A stretch of DNA of 64,000 bases, taken from the NCBI GenBank assembly GCA_023386555.1, contig JAEWJK010000001.1, positions 186,001 through 250,000 on the forward strand, read 5' to 3'. The notes under the pieces were generated by a model, which was not told the origin of the DNA, did no database searches, and was given only the letters and a program-made list of their open reading frames with translations. Made by a program: the position numbers and the translations under genes. This document shows, one piece after another, positions 50,605 to 59,581 of this stretch. This stretch comes from Bacteroidota bacterium (GTDB taxonomy: Bacteria > Bacteroidota > Bacteroidia > Chitinophagales > Chitinophagaceae). Each line of letters starts with the position of its first letter. Position 1 is the stretch's first letter.

Positions 50605-51636
50605 TTAGTCTTCCCAAACCTTCAGTCCTTCGCTACAGTTTGCACAGATATCAATGTTCTTCCTGCTCGTCATTAGCTCTTTCCTGAACTGTTTATAATT
50701 ATCATTATTCCACACTTGCTTAAATGACTGCATTTTTAAATTTCCTAGTTGGTGCATTGCATCTTTATCAAAACAACAAGGTACAACCAATCCATCCCAG
50801 GTAATCACATTCTGGTGCCAAAGCTTCCAGCAATGGTTACCCATTCCGCTTTTGCTTTGCATCTTTCCATCCTTATCAACCCTGTAACGGCTGTACTTAT
50901 CAATCGTAGGAATTAATTGGTGCGGATCATTTTCATAATCATACACCTGTGCAGTTTTAAACCGAACCTGGTCAACACCGATTTCTTTACCTAATTGCTT
51001 TACTGCTTCTATCTGGTGTTCGTTAGGTTTCACTACAAGGAACTGAAAAAATACAAAAGGCGTTTTGCTATTCAGTTCTTTCTTCCACTTAACAATATTT
51101 CTTGCACCTTCTAATACCTTATCCAACTTACCACCAACACGATACTGCTGGTAAACATCTTGAGAAGTTCCATCAATGGAAATGATCAACCTGTCCAATC
51201 CACTTTCAACAGTTTTTCTAGCATTCTCATCAGTTAGGTAATGAGCATTAGTTGATGTAGCTGTGTAGATTCCTTTGTCATGAGCATACTTTACCATCTC
51301 CAGAAAGTCCTTGTTTAAGTAAGGCTCTCCCTGGAAATAAAATATAAGGTATAGAAGTTCCTTATGAATCTCATCGATTGTTTGACGAAAAAAATCTTTC
51401 TTCAACATTCCTGTTGGTCTTGTGAATTCTCTTAGTCCACTCGGACATTCAGGACAACGAAGATTACATGATGTAGTTGGTTCAAAAGAAATAGAGATCG
51501 GATAACCCCATTGAATAGGTTTACCCGTTAAACGACTAAGCCTGTAGCTCGTCAAAACCTTCGCTGCATTTATAGCCCTGCGAAATGAAATTTTGCTTAA
51601 AAAGTTGATGCTATCGTTCCAGTTGAAATAAGGCAT
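50605..51636 (-). CDS. Radical SAM/SPASM enzyme
   Basis: 343 residues from MPYFNWNDSINFLS. The radical SAM cluster is CNLRCPEC near residue 59. The SPASM part near the C-terminus (GNHCWKLWHQNVITWDGLV, VPCCFDKDAMHQLGNL, ICANCSEG) binds further clusters. Enzymes with this architecture often modify peptides or build cofactors, but no partner peptide is seen here. It is divergent from the GH25 gene. Confidence 0.88.
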   Translation of the reverse strand: MPYFNWNDSINFLSKISFRRAINAAKVLTSYRLSRLTGKPIQWGYPISISFEPTTSCNLRCPECPSGLREFTRPTGMLKKDFFRQTIDEIHKELLYLIFYFQGEPYLNKDFLEMVKYAHDKGIYTATSTNAHYLTDENARKTVESGLDRLIISIDGTSQDVYQQYRVGGKLDKVLEGARNIVKWKKELNSKTPFVFFQFLVVKPNEHQIEAVKQLGKEIGVDQVRFKTAQVYDYENDPHQLIPTIDKYSRYRVDKDGKMQSKSGMGNHCWKLWHQNVITWDGLVVPCCFDKDAMHQLGNLKMQSFKQVWNNDNYKQFRKELMTSRKNIDICANCSEGLKVWED

Positions 51637-51691
51637 GAGCGTCAAATTTACGAATGCAGCAGCACTTGAAACAATTTCGATTTTTCTTCAC

Positions 51692-52492
51692 ATGAAAAAG
51701 ATTCATATTTGTTCTATGTTCAGTACTCCTAAGAAAAAAACTTTCATCAAAGAAGGATTAGCCTTCCTACTCTTTGCAGTCATAAGTACTTCCTTCACCT
51801 ACTCTTTGTACTACAGCAGTACCGGAGAAGAAAAACCCGTTATCAGTTATGATGAGTTTGGTATTGACATTCCTGGCAATTTCGCCATTCATGGAATTGA
51901 CGTGAGCAGATACCAGTTAGAAGTTCAATGGAAAGAAGTTAAAGACATGAAGGTGAACGATATACAGCTTGGTTTCGCTTTTATAAAAGCCACACAGGGG
52001 ATTGATCGTACAGATCCGGTATATGATTTAAACTGGCAGCAAGCCAAGGATGCTTCGATAGCAAGAGGCGCTTATCATTTCTATGATCCAAGATTAAGCG
52101 GAAAACAACAAGCCAAACACTTCATCAAAACAGTAAAACTGGAGAAAGGTGATCTGCCTCCTGTATTGGATATTGAAGTAATAAAAGGAGTAAGTACAAA
52201 AAAACTTAGAAAAGAACTCAAGATCTGGCTAAAAGAGGTAGAAGACCATTATAAGATTCAACCGATTATTTACAGTAACGCTGCATTTTATGAGAAATAT
52301 TTAGGTGAAGAGTTTGATAGTTACCCTCTTTGGGTGGCTCATTATAAAGAACCTGTGCAGCCACGCATCAAAAGAAACTGGGCTTTCTGGCAACATAGTG
52401 ACCAGGGACGTGTAAATGGAATTGCTGCAGCCGTGGATTTTAATGTGTTCAACGGAGATTCTACTGCATTCAATGCACTACTTTTAAAGTAG
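51692..52492 (+). CDS. GH25 family lysozyme-like muramidase
   Basis: About 266 residues from MKKIHICSMFSTPKKK; a later ATG (MFSTPKKK) is also possible. An N-terminal hydrophobic anchor (LAFLLFAVISTSFTYSLYY) precedes a GH25 barrel with GIDVSRYQLEVQW near residue 77 and the DxE catalytic pair in PPVLDIEVIK near residue 160. It is expected to cleave peptidoglycan glycan bonds in the periplasm or outside the cell. Two membrane-protein genes follow on the same strand. Confidence 0.85.
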   Translation: MKKIHICSMFSTPKKKTFIKEGLAFLLFAVISTSFTYSLYYSSTGEEKPVISYDEFGIDIPGNFAIHGIDVSRYQLEVQWKEVKDMKVNDIQLGFAFIKATQGIDRTDPVYDLNWQQAKDASIARGAYHFYDPRLSGKQQAKHFIKTVKLEKGDLPPVLDIEVIKGVSTKKLRKELKIWLKEVEDHYKIQPIIYSNAAFYEKYLGEEFDSYPLWVAHYKEPVQPRIKRNWAFWQHSDQGRVNGIAAAVDFNVFNGDSTAFNALLLK

Positions 52493-52503
52493 AATAGATA
52501 TTT

Positions 52504-52728
52504 ATGGAACCTGATGCAAGAGTGTTTCTTGTTCGTATTACCAAATCCATTTCAATGACCATTCTCTGGATGCTCATTAACATGACATTTGGTATCTACT
52601 TCAACTTTGCTTTCGTTCAATCATCAATATCTATCGGTAATATTATTTTCTACTTATTTTTTCTTGGAAGTTTTACAGCACTCATCTGGTACCTGTTAAA
52701 ACTTTGGAAACAACCCCTACAAGCGTAA
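52504..52728 (+). CDS. Small two-helix membrane protein
   Basis: 74 residues with two hydrophobic helices (TILWMLINMTFGIYFNFAFV and IGNIIFYLFFLGSFTALIWYLL). It starts 11 bp after the GH25 gene and may be co-transcribed. I do not recognise a family. Confidence 0.55.
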   Translation: MEPDARVFLVRITKSISMTILWMLINMTFGIYFNFAFVQSSISIGNIIFYLFFLGSFTALIWYLLKLWKQPLQA

Positions 52729-52803
52729 CTTTCTTTAGAGCTTATCGTTCAGTAACAGAAATATGCTGTTGATTCTATATATTCATGCCTCCAACTAAAA
52801 CTA

Positions 52804-53196
52804 ATGCGTATTAAAAACATTTCTAAATGGACTGTCATTATCGGTACATTATTAATATGGACTGTAAAATTTCTCATCAGGCCTTTTGTACATATCCCCG
52901 ATTTTTATAAACCCATACTTGGTTTGACACCAAATCTCATCGGTTCATTTATTTTACCCTTCGGTGCATGCTGGCTATTTACCTGGGCATTCGGAATGAG
53001 AACGATCAAAGAATTAAAAATTGCATGTTGGTTTGGTTTGATACTCGTAGTAATTAATGAATACCTCCAACTAATTCCATTCTTTGGAAGAACCTTCGAT
53101 TATCTTGATATCTTATCATCATTCATCGGTGTATTCTTTGGCTACATCACTTATGCAGCATTGATGATAAAATGGCAATACCAAACTTATCCATAA
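52804..53196 (+). CDS. VanZ-like membrane protein
   Basis: 130 residues with about four hydrophobic segments; the ELKIACWFGLILVVINEYLQL and FDYLDILSSFIGVFFGY portions recall VanZ-like proteins. The function is unknown. Repeat copy 12 begins right after its stop codon. Confidence 0.6.
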   Translation: MRIKNISKWTVIIGTLLIWTVKFLIRPFVHIPDFYKPILGLTPNLIGSFILPFGACWLFTWAFGMRTIKELKIACWFGLILVVINEYLQLIPFFGRTFDYLDILSSFIGVFFGYITYAALMIKWQYQTYP

Positions 53197-53261
53197 TTTT
53201 TTTTGATATAGAAGCCTGTGCTACTATTGAGCTTTTGTTGTGTCACTCACTTGTACTGTAA
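53197..53261 (-). repeat. Dispersed GTGAC/GCGAC repeat, copy 12 (GTGAC type)
   Basis: Core at 53234-53254, minus orientation, is followed by CTCAATAGTAGCACAGGCTT and then an A-rich end touching the VanZ-like stop. The orientation opposes both flanking genes. Confidence 0.9.
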
Positions 53262-53292
53262 CAATCACTTCAGCTTCGCTTAATTTGGCTGT

Positions 53293-53901
53293 ATGGAATA
53301 CATAACTCACCTGCAGAAAGATAAAAAACTTGCAAAAATTCTGGGAACAGAAGTGCATGAATTAAAGCTGCACAAGAATATTCCATTACGTTTAATGGCA
53401 AGCATAATGAGCCAGCAACTCAGTACCAAAGTAGCTGCCGTTATTTACAAAAGATTTCTGGAATTGTACAATGGAAAAGAACCAAAACCGCAACAAGTAT
53501 TAGATACACCTTTTGAAAAATTAAGAGGAATCGGTTTATCAAATGCTAAAGTAAGTTACGTACAAAATGTAGCCAGCTTTTGCATTGAACATAACATCAC
53601 AGATAAAAAGCTTTTGTCGATGAGCAATGAAGAAATCATTGAATTGCTCACACAGATTAAAGGTGTTGGCAGGTGGACTGTTGAGATGCTGCTAATGTTT
53701 ACTTTAGGAAGAGAGGATGTTTTTGCACCTGACGATTTGGGTATTCAGCAAGCCATGATAAAAACATATAAACTTAACAACAGCAATAAAAAAGAACTGA
53801 GAGAAAAAATGATAAAGCTCTCAGAAAAATGGAAGCCTTACAGAACTTATGCATGTCTACACTTATGGAAATGGAAAGACACTCCACAACCAACTCAATA
53901 A
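53293..53901 (+). CDS. DNA-3-methyladenine glycosylase II family protein (AlkA-like)
   Basis: 202 residues of the HhH-GPD superfamily. The hairpin and catalytic aspartate are in LLTQIKGVGRWTVEMLLMF and REDVFAPDDLGIQQAM near residues 117-150. It is expected to excise alkylated purines in base excision repair. Length suits the minimal bacterial form without the AlkA N-terminal domain. It overlaps the convergent CHAT gene by 7 bp. Confidence 0.88.
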   Translation: MEYITHLQKDKKLAKILGTEVHELKLHKNIPLRLMASIMSQQLSTKVAAVIYKRFLELYNGKEPKPQQVLDTPFEKLRGIGLSNAKVSYVQNVASFCIEHNITDKKLLSMSNEEIIELLTQIKGVGRWTVEMLLMFTLGREDVFAPDDLGIQQAMIKTYKLNNSNKKELREKMIKLSEKWKPYRTYACLHLWKWKDTPQPTQ

Positions 53902-55220
53902 GGAAAACCAAACAGCATAAACGGAGCCCAATGTGCAGGATCAGGATTATCTTTCTTAAACTGCAATATTGCTTTTCTTAAATGAGATGCCGGATAAAAA
54001 TAAAGCTCCTCAGTGGTTAGTGTTCTTACAAAGTTGGTCATTAATTTTTTCGTCGCTGTATCATCAACGCTCCATAAACTCATCACTGTATGGTCAATGC
54101 CAGCTTTATAAAATGCTCTGCCAATACCAATAAAGCCTGCATCATAAATTTTTCCAACTCCTGTCTGGCATGCACTTAAAATTGCTATTGATGCAGCTTG
54201 CTCAAACTTTTCATTCTGAATATTCTTTGCTGTCCATAAACCTTTCGGATAAATTGAATCAGGTGCAAAAGCAAGAAAACTACCAGCCAATCCTTTTTCC
54301 AGATCTGCATAACCATGAGTGGCAAAATACAGGAAGTTAGATCGTTTTGCTTTAGTCAAAACTTTCGTAAGCGTTGCATCTTTTCCCGTAATTGGTTTTG
54401 TATTCACCATTGCAGCTACTGAATCAGCTTCTTCTTCAGCTCCGGGTAAAGGGGAAAGATCGTAATCTTTGTCTGTTGTGTACTTCGGATTACCCACAAC
54501 AACAGGATTCTCCGGTTCTAACACCAATGGTTTTCCAATGTAGTTTCGATATTCTTTCATTGGCATAGCAAGGTTACATAGATGAGGAGCAATGGAAACT
54601 GATGCACTATCTATTAAATAACCATTACTAAAGGGCTTTAGCATGTACAAAGGAAACTGGCTGATGTTGAATTCCGGTATAATAATCAGATGCTTTATAC
54701 CGGAAAGATTATTTCTAATGTATCCTGGAAATAAATAGTCTGTTGCAATTTTGATGCTTTCATCAATGCCTGGTCTTTGAAGTGAATCTTTCTTTTTAAT
54801 AGTCACCCCTCTGTTCTTTGCATTTCGTGAAGCAAGAAGCAAATCAACTTTTAATGCTTGTCTTAAATCAACTTCAGCTTTGATGAGTTGTTCTTTCTTA
54901 ATGGATGCAACATGATAAACTAATCTGTCTTTATGCAGCAGCCATGTTCTTAAAGAATCTTCATTATAGCTATAAAATAGAATTCCCAACCTATTTTTTA
55001 AAGTGCCATAACCATTCAACATCTGTGTTACTTCTTTGTAGGGATCAGTCATATCCTCACAAACAAAAGACGCTCCTCTTACTGCATACAAGTCCCGAAG
55101 CTTGTCTACGCTTTTAAGATAATACTTATTGAATGAATTGATGGTATCTGACTGTGCAAATACACTTGAACACAACAATAACGATACAAGCACTACCAAT
55201 GGTTTTTTAAACAATAGCAT
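53895..55220 (-). CDS. Exported CHAT-domain (caspase-like) protein without TPR repeats
   Basis: 441 residues with a signal peptide ending near residue 22 (LLCSSVFAQ). The C-terminal CHAT domain carries the catalytic histidine in YFATHGYADLEKG near residue 300 and the cysteine in ILSACQTGVGKI near residue 349, followed by GIGRAFYKAGIDHTVMSLWSV. CHAT proteins are cysteine peptidases of the caspase/separase fold. Most relatives in this phylum add many TPR repeats, which are absent here. The substrate is unknown. Confidence 0.85.
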   Translation of the reverse strand: MLLFKKPLVVLVSLLLCSSVFAQSDTINSFNKYYLKSVDKLRDLYAVRGASFVCEDMTDPYKEVTQMLNGYGTLKNRLGILFYSYNEDSLRTWLLHKDRLVYHVASIKKEQLIKAEVDLRQALKVDLLLASRNAKNRGVTIKKKDSLQRPGIDESIKIATDYLFPGYIRNNLSGIKHLIIIPEFNISQFPLYMLKPFSNGYLIDSASVSIAPHLCNLAMPMKEYRNYIGKPLVLEPENPVVVGNPKYTTDKDYDLSPLPGAEEEADSVAAMVNTKPITGKDATLTKVLTKAKRSNFLYFATHGYADLEKGLAGSFLAFAPDSIYPKGLWTAKNIQNEKFEQAASIAILSACQTGVGKIYDAGFIGIGRAFYKAGIDHTVMSLWSVDDTATKKLMTNFVRTLTTEELYFYPASHLRKAILQFKKDNPDPAHWAPFMLFGFPY

Positions 55221-55231
55221 AAGGTGAACAA

Positions 55232-55258
55232 AAAAGCTCTACCGAAAGTAGAGCTTTT
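55232..55258 (-). terminator. Terminator of the S46 peptidase gene
   Basis: AAAAGCTCTAC pairs with GTAGAGCTTTT (5-nt loop CGAAA) with a T-run on the minus strand, between the S46 and CHAT genes. Confidence 0.9.
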
Positions 55259-55278
55259 CATTTATAACTGCGATACCG

Positions 55279-57435
55279 CTATTTAACGATCTTCAGTTCG
55301 TTAATGATGTTTTTCGCACCACCCAACTTATCAATCACCCACAACACATAACGTATATCAACATTAATTGTTCTGTTGAGGTCTTTATCAAAAGCGATCT
55401 TATGGCTTAATGCTTCATAATTACCATCGAAAGCCAATCCAATCAACTCACCATTTGCATTTAATACTGGTGAACCTGAATTACCTCCGGTAATGTCATT
55501 TGAAGTAATAAAACCAACAACAATATCATTTTCTTTCTTGTCTATGTACTGGCCAAAATCTCTTGCCTTGTACTTTTCAATCAGATTTTGCGGCAGGTCG
55601 AATTCATAATCACCAGGAACATATTTTTCCATCATTCCTTTCATTGTTGTTACATAATCGTACTGCACACCATCTCTTGGGCTATAGCTACTAACATCAC
55701 CATAAGATAAACGCATTGTGAAGTTTGCATCAGGATACATCTTTGCTGCTTTCTTTGGATCCATAGCCATAACACCTTTTAAATACGATCTTGCCAAATC
55801 AGCATTAGTAGTAGTAAAGGCTTGGTATTTTGGAAGAATATTGCTGTTGAAATGGGAAACAAATGTTCCGGCAAATTTGACAGCAGGATCCTTTCTTATA
55901 TGGTCTTCATCTGCATCATCAACAAACCTTCTCCATTTCTTATCATCTAGGATAATGGTGTTATTAAATATGCTTGCCGCAAATTTTCTATACGCCTCAG
56001 TACCTGTTCCATATTCATTATCGAAAGAAGAGAAGAAGCCTGCAGGATGTTGAGAAGGGTCAATATCTGTTCTATACATCATTAATACATCTGCCAGAAT
56101 TTTTTCATCACTGATCCTGTTTTCTGAAGCAATAAATGTTGCTCTTGCTCTGTCTGCTGCTTTTAATGCAGAATCGATCTTCTCTTTTGAAGTTCCTTTT
56201 GTGTTCATTAACGTATCAAGACTAAGCAATGAAGCTGCAAATTTAATCAATGGAGAACCTAAAATACCTTCTGTATGATACACACGACTCCTAGCATAAG
56301 GCTTCCAAGCTGTATAATTTGTATTGTATTGATTGAAGATGTTCTCATACTCTGGATTTCCTTTAGCCCATTTTAAAAAAGCTTCTTCCTGTTTTGTTTT
56401 TTGACCGTACACATCGTACTTCAACAATTGTTTTGTTTCTCCATCAAAGAATTTCCAATAGTTAGCGATGGATGCATAGTCTGAAGAAAGCTGAAGTTTA
56501 GTTGCAGGATCTTTTACCATTTCTTCATGCATGTACTTCAAACGCATGTCACGAAGTTTTACTAAAGTGGGATTGTTGATCTCTGTTGCAAGATTAACAC
56601 CCATTGAAGTCTCATAACGGTTAGTACCACCTGGATAACCAAAGATCATTGCAAAATCTCCCTGCTTAACACCTTTGATGCTTACCGGAAGAAAATATTT
56701 TGCTTTATACGGAACATTGTCTGCACTATATCTTGCAGGCTTTCCATCTTTGCTCATATATACACGAAACACAGAAAAATCTCCTGTATGACGAGGCCAT
56801 TCCCAGTTATCCGTATCACCACCAAATTTTCCAATGCTTTCCGGAGGAGTTCCAACTAACCTGATGTCACGATACACATCATATACATAAAGGAAATATT
56901 GGTTACCGGCAAACATTGATGCCACAACAGCTGTTTTAAATTCATCTCCTTTAATTACTTCATTAACAATCTCTGCATTTACCTGGTTGAACTTTGCCGT
57001 TCTTTCAGTTCCATTCAGATTACCCAAAGCTGTCATCACTCTTTTGGTAACATCTTCTATCCTGTTTAAAAAACGAACGGTAAGGTTTGTCTGAATTTCC
57101 TGTTTATGATCTGCAGCCCAGAAACCATCTTTTAAATAATTGTTCTGAACAGAAGATGCAGAAGCAATTGCACCATAACCACAATGGTGATTGGTAAAGA
57201 TCAATCCTTTTGAAGAAACGATCTCTCCCGTACAGCCATTTCCGAAAATGATGATAGCATCTTTAATTGAGGCTTTGTTAGCAGAATACAACTGATCTGC
57301 TTTTAGTTTGAGGCCTTTTTTAACCATATCACCATACACTTGCTTACCCAATAAAAGTGGTAGCCACATTCCTTCGTCAGCCTGGGAACGAAGAATAGTA
57401 AATAATAATGCAATCGAAAGAAAGAACTTTTTCAT
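55279..57435 (-). CDS. S46 family dipeptidyl peptidase (DPP7-like)
   Basis: 718 residues with a signal peptide ending near residue 19. The serine-peptidase triad elements are FTNHHCGYGAI (His, near residue 83), the HTGDFSVFRVYMS region (Asp side) and TGGNSGSPVLN (Ser, near residue 655). The S1-pocket stretch reads GLAFDGN, with glycine where DPP11 enzymes have arginine, which points to DPP7-type preference for hydrophobic residues. It releases dipeptides in the periplasm for amino-acid nutrition. Length is normal. Confidence 0.9.
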   Translation of the reverse strand: MKKFFLSIALLFTILRSQADEGMWLPLLLGKQVYGDMVKKGLKLKADQLYSANKASIKDAIIIFGNGCTGEIVSSKGLIFTNHHCGYGAIASASSVQNNYLKDGFWAADHKQEIQTNLTVRFLNRIEDVTKRVMTALGNLNGTERTAKFNQVNAEIVNEVIKGDEFKTAVVASMFAGNQYFLYVYDVYRDIRLVGTPPESIGKFGGDTDNWEWPRHTGDFSVFRVYMSKDGKPARYSADNVPYKAKYFLPVSIKGVKQGDFAMIFGYPGGTNRYETSMGVNLATEINNPTLVKLRDMRLKYMHEEMVKDPATKLQLSSDYASIANYWKFFDGETKQLLKYDVYGQKTKQEEAFLKWAKGNPEYENIFNQYNTNYTAWKPYARSRVYHTEGILGSPLIKFAASLLSLDTLMNTKGTSKEKIDSALKAADRARATFIASENRISDEKILADVLMMYRTDIDPSQHPAGFFSSFDNEYGTGTEAYRKFAASIFNNTIILDDKKWRRFVDDADEDHIRKDPAVKFAGTFVSHFNSNILPKYQAFTTTNADLARSYLKGVMAMDPKKAAKMYPDANFTMRLSYGDVSSYSPRDGVQYDYVTTMKGMMEKYVPGDYEFDLPQNLIEKYKARDFGQYIDKKENDIVVGFITSNDITGGNSGSPVLNANGELIGLAFDGNYEALSHKIAFDKDLNRTINVDIRYVLWVIDKLGGAKNIINELKIVK

Positions 57436-57551
57436 GTGCCTGAAATTTTAAGATTGATTTGCTGAGCTGTTACAGCAAAAATTGGGCAACAAAGTAATAA
57501 CAAGTTTGATTACCGAAAATGATTAAAAACAGAAGGCACAGAAATTAAAAA

Positions 57552-57567
57552 CCCTTCGAAAGAAGGG
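57552..57567 (-). terminator. Terminator of the M28 peptidase gene
   Basis: CCCTTC pairs with GAAGGG around a GAAA loop, with GTTTTTAAT following on the minus strand. Confidence 0.8.
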
Positions 57568-57578
57568 CTCTTAAAAAA

Positions 57579-59042
57579 TTATCTAGAAGGAATTACCAAT
57601 TTTATATCTCGCTTTAACATCTGGTCACGGTTGGCCATTTCCCATGCTGTATAAAATACAAGTTTGGTTCGCTTTTCCATCAGATTGAAATTGATCTTTT
57701 CAATTGTATCGGATGGTCTGTGATAATCGGCATGTGTACCATTGAAGTAAAAGATGATTGGTACACCTTTTCTTGCAAAATTGTAATGATCGGAACGATA
57801 GTAATAACGATTAGGATCTGACACATCAGTAAACCTCCTGTCAAGTTCCATTTTTACGTACTTATTGTTCACTGAGTCGGTAATTGGTCTCAGATCACTG
57901 CTAAGCTTATCATCACCTATCACATAAACATAGTTCAAAGAATCTCCTGTGTATTTAGGATCAATTCTGCCTATCATATCTATATTCAGATCCACAGTTG
58001 TTTTTTCCAAAGGAAATATAGGGTTATCGCTATAAAATTCAGAACCCCACAGACCATATTCTTCACCTGAAACAGCCATGAAAACAATACTTCTTCTTGG
58101 TCCGTGGCCTTTCTTTTTTGCTTTAGCAAATGCTTCAGCAATTTCTATGATAGCAGTTGTGCCTGAACCATCATCATCTGCTCCGTAATTAATCACACCA
58201 TCAGCGGTTTTGCCAATGTGATCATAATGAGCTGTTAGAAAAACGTACTCATCTTTACGATCAGTACCTGGCAATAACCCAAGAACGTTAGTGCTTTCTA
58301 AAGTGATCTTTTGCTTGGCAATATTAATAGAAGTATTTGTGGGATATGTTTCTTTTGCAAGCGATACTAAGGAAGCAGAATCAAGGCCACTTTTATTTAG
58401 CATTTGTGCTGCAGTGTTGTATGAAACAGTGATATATGGAAACTCAGCATTGGCATTTTTATACAAACCACTCTTTGAAGAAAAAGGTGTTCGTCTTGGA
58501 AAACTCTTACTTACTACAATAATTCCTTTTGCTTCTCTTCTTCTCAGCTGTGCAACTTTTAAACGCATAGCAGCAAAACCTGACTCATCAATCATCACCC
58601 ATTTTCCTGCAACAGGTAAATTGGTCGTATCTAATGAACCTGTTCCGGCAAAATAAATATTGTTTATTGCAAATGAACCTGAAGGAACGCTTGTTACTGT
58701 AAAGTTGTAATCTTTACCTATATCTAAAGTCTTTCCATTAGCGACGAATGAATGAGATATAACGCTATCCTGGTACACATTAAATACCTGTTCATAGCTG
58801 TTACCATTTCCCGGCAACAGATCAAGATCTTTAAACTGGCCAATGATATATGCTGCAGCTTTTCTTTGACCTTCTGTAGCAGTACCTCTGCCTTCCATTT
58901 CAGCAGAAGCAATAACGGATAGTTTTTTCTTGAGGTCTTTTACTTTGATGGTTTCTCCATACTTCCGGATCTTCTTTTCTTTAACCTGTGCTGTTGCAGC
59001 GAAAGATGCAAACAGGATAAGTGGTAATAATAGTCTCTTCAT
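57579..59042 (-). CDS. Secreted M28 family peptidase with PA insert
   Basis: 487 residues with a signal peptide ending near residue 18 (LFASFAATAQ). Zinc ligands appear in LTAHYDHIGK (near residue 271), GADDDGSGTTAIIEIAEA, the catalytic VSGEEYGLWGSEFY and the closing GTHADYHRPSDT. Between the two halves lies a protease-associated-like insert (residues ~130-250). It acts as an aminopeptidase or carboxypeptidase on peptides outside the inner membrane. rpiB starts 4 bp upstream, so the two may be co-transcribed. Confidence 0.88.
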   Translation of the reverse strand: MKRLLLPLILFASFAATAQVKEKKIRKYGETIKVKDLKKKLSVIASAEMEGRGTATEGQRKAAAYIIGQFKDLDLLPGNGNSYEQVFNVYQDSVISHSFVANGKTLDIGKDYNFTVTSVPSGSFAINNIYFAGTGSLDTTNLPVAGKWVMIDESGFAAMRLKVAQLRRREAKGIIVVSKSFPRRTPFSSKSGLYKNANAEFPYITVSYNTAAQMLNKSGLDSASLVSLAKETYPTNTSINIAKQKITLESTNVLGLLPGTDRKDEYVFLTAHYDHIGKTADGVINYGADDDGSGTTAIIEIAEAFAKAKKKGHGPRRSIVFMAVSGEEYGLWGSEFYSDNPIFPLEKTTVDLNIDMIGRIDPKYTGDSLNYVYVIGDDKLSSDLRPITDSVNNKYVKMELDRRFTDVSDPNRYYYRSDHYNFARKGVPIIFYFNGTHADYHRPSDTIEKINFNLMEKRTKLVFYTAWEMANRDQMLKRDIKLVIPSR

Positions 59043-59046
59043 TTTT

Positions 59047-59496
59047 TTAACAGGCGATTTTATTTACTCTATTCTCATGACGACCAGCTTCAAAAGCTGT
59101 ATTCATAAAATTCTCAATCATTTCTATGGCGTAATGCAGTGCAACAAAACGTGCAGGTAATGAAATTATGTTGGCATTATTGTGTTGACGAGCCAATTTC
59201 GCTACATCGTTGTTCCAACAAAGAGCTGATCGAATGCCCTGGTGTTTGTTGGCTGTAATGTTTACACCATTGGCACTTCCACAGATCAAAATACCAAATG
59301 CAGTTTCACCGTTTTCTACACTTGATGCTGTTGGATGAGCAAAATCAGGATAATCAACTGACTCTACCGAATGTGTTCCAAAGTCTTTTACTGTGTAGCC
59401 TTTATCTTTCAGCCATTTGATGATGGATTGTTTGTATTCAAATCCGGCATGATCACAGCCAATGGCTATGGGTTTTGATAAGTCGAAAGAGTTCAT
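59047..59496 (-). CDS. rpiB: Ribose-5-phosphate isomerase B
   Basis: 149 residues from MNSFDLSKPIAIGCDHAGFE, the family start with the phosphate-binding GCDHAG; an upstream ATG adds residues with no support. The nucleophilic cysteine is in ILICGSANGVNITANK near residue 78, and RSALCWNNDVAKLARQHNNAN is also diagnostic. It interconverts ribose 5-phosphate and ribulose 5-phosphate in the pentose phosphate pathway. Confidence 0.92.
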   Translation of the reverse strand: MNSFDLSKPIAIGCDHAGFEYKQSIIKWLKDKGYTVKDFGTHSVESVDYPDFAHPTASSVENGETAFGILICGSANGVNITANKHQGIRSALCWNNDVAKLARQHNNANIISLPARFVALHYAIEMIENFMNTAFEAGRHENRVNKIAC

Positions 59497-59524
59497 GTAG
59501 CTGGTATTGGTGAATAAAGATATA

Positions 59525-59581
59525 TTGTACAAGAGTGCGACGCAACGAAAGTTTCATGAACGGTATGCAGCTGACTCAACA
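59525..59581 (+). repeat. Dispersed GTGAC/GCGAC repeat, copy 13 (GCGAC type)
   Basis: Core at 59529-59549 is followed by GTTTCATGAACGGTATGCAG and CTGACTCAACATTAA, touching the tatC stop codon. The orientation opposes both rpiB and tatC. Confidence 0.88.

Noticed and set aside
59497..59532. Longer RpiB start
   Set aside because: The extra residues have no family support; the ATG at 59496 gives the standard start.
261..59549. CRISPR array or integron attC reading of the GTGAC/GCGAC repeat
   Set aside because: Copies are 1-10 kb apart with genes between, occur on both strands, and have no spacers or cassettes.
258..59581. Insertion sequence or transposon hosting the repeats
   Set aside because: No transposase, integrase or terminal inverted repeat of a mobile unit is visible in the window.
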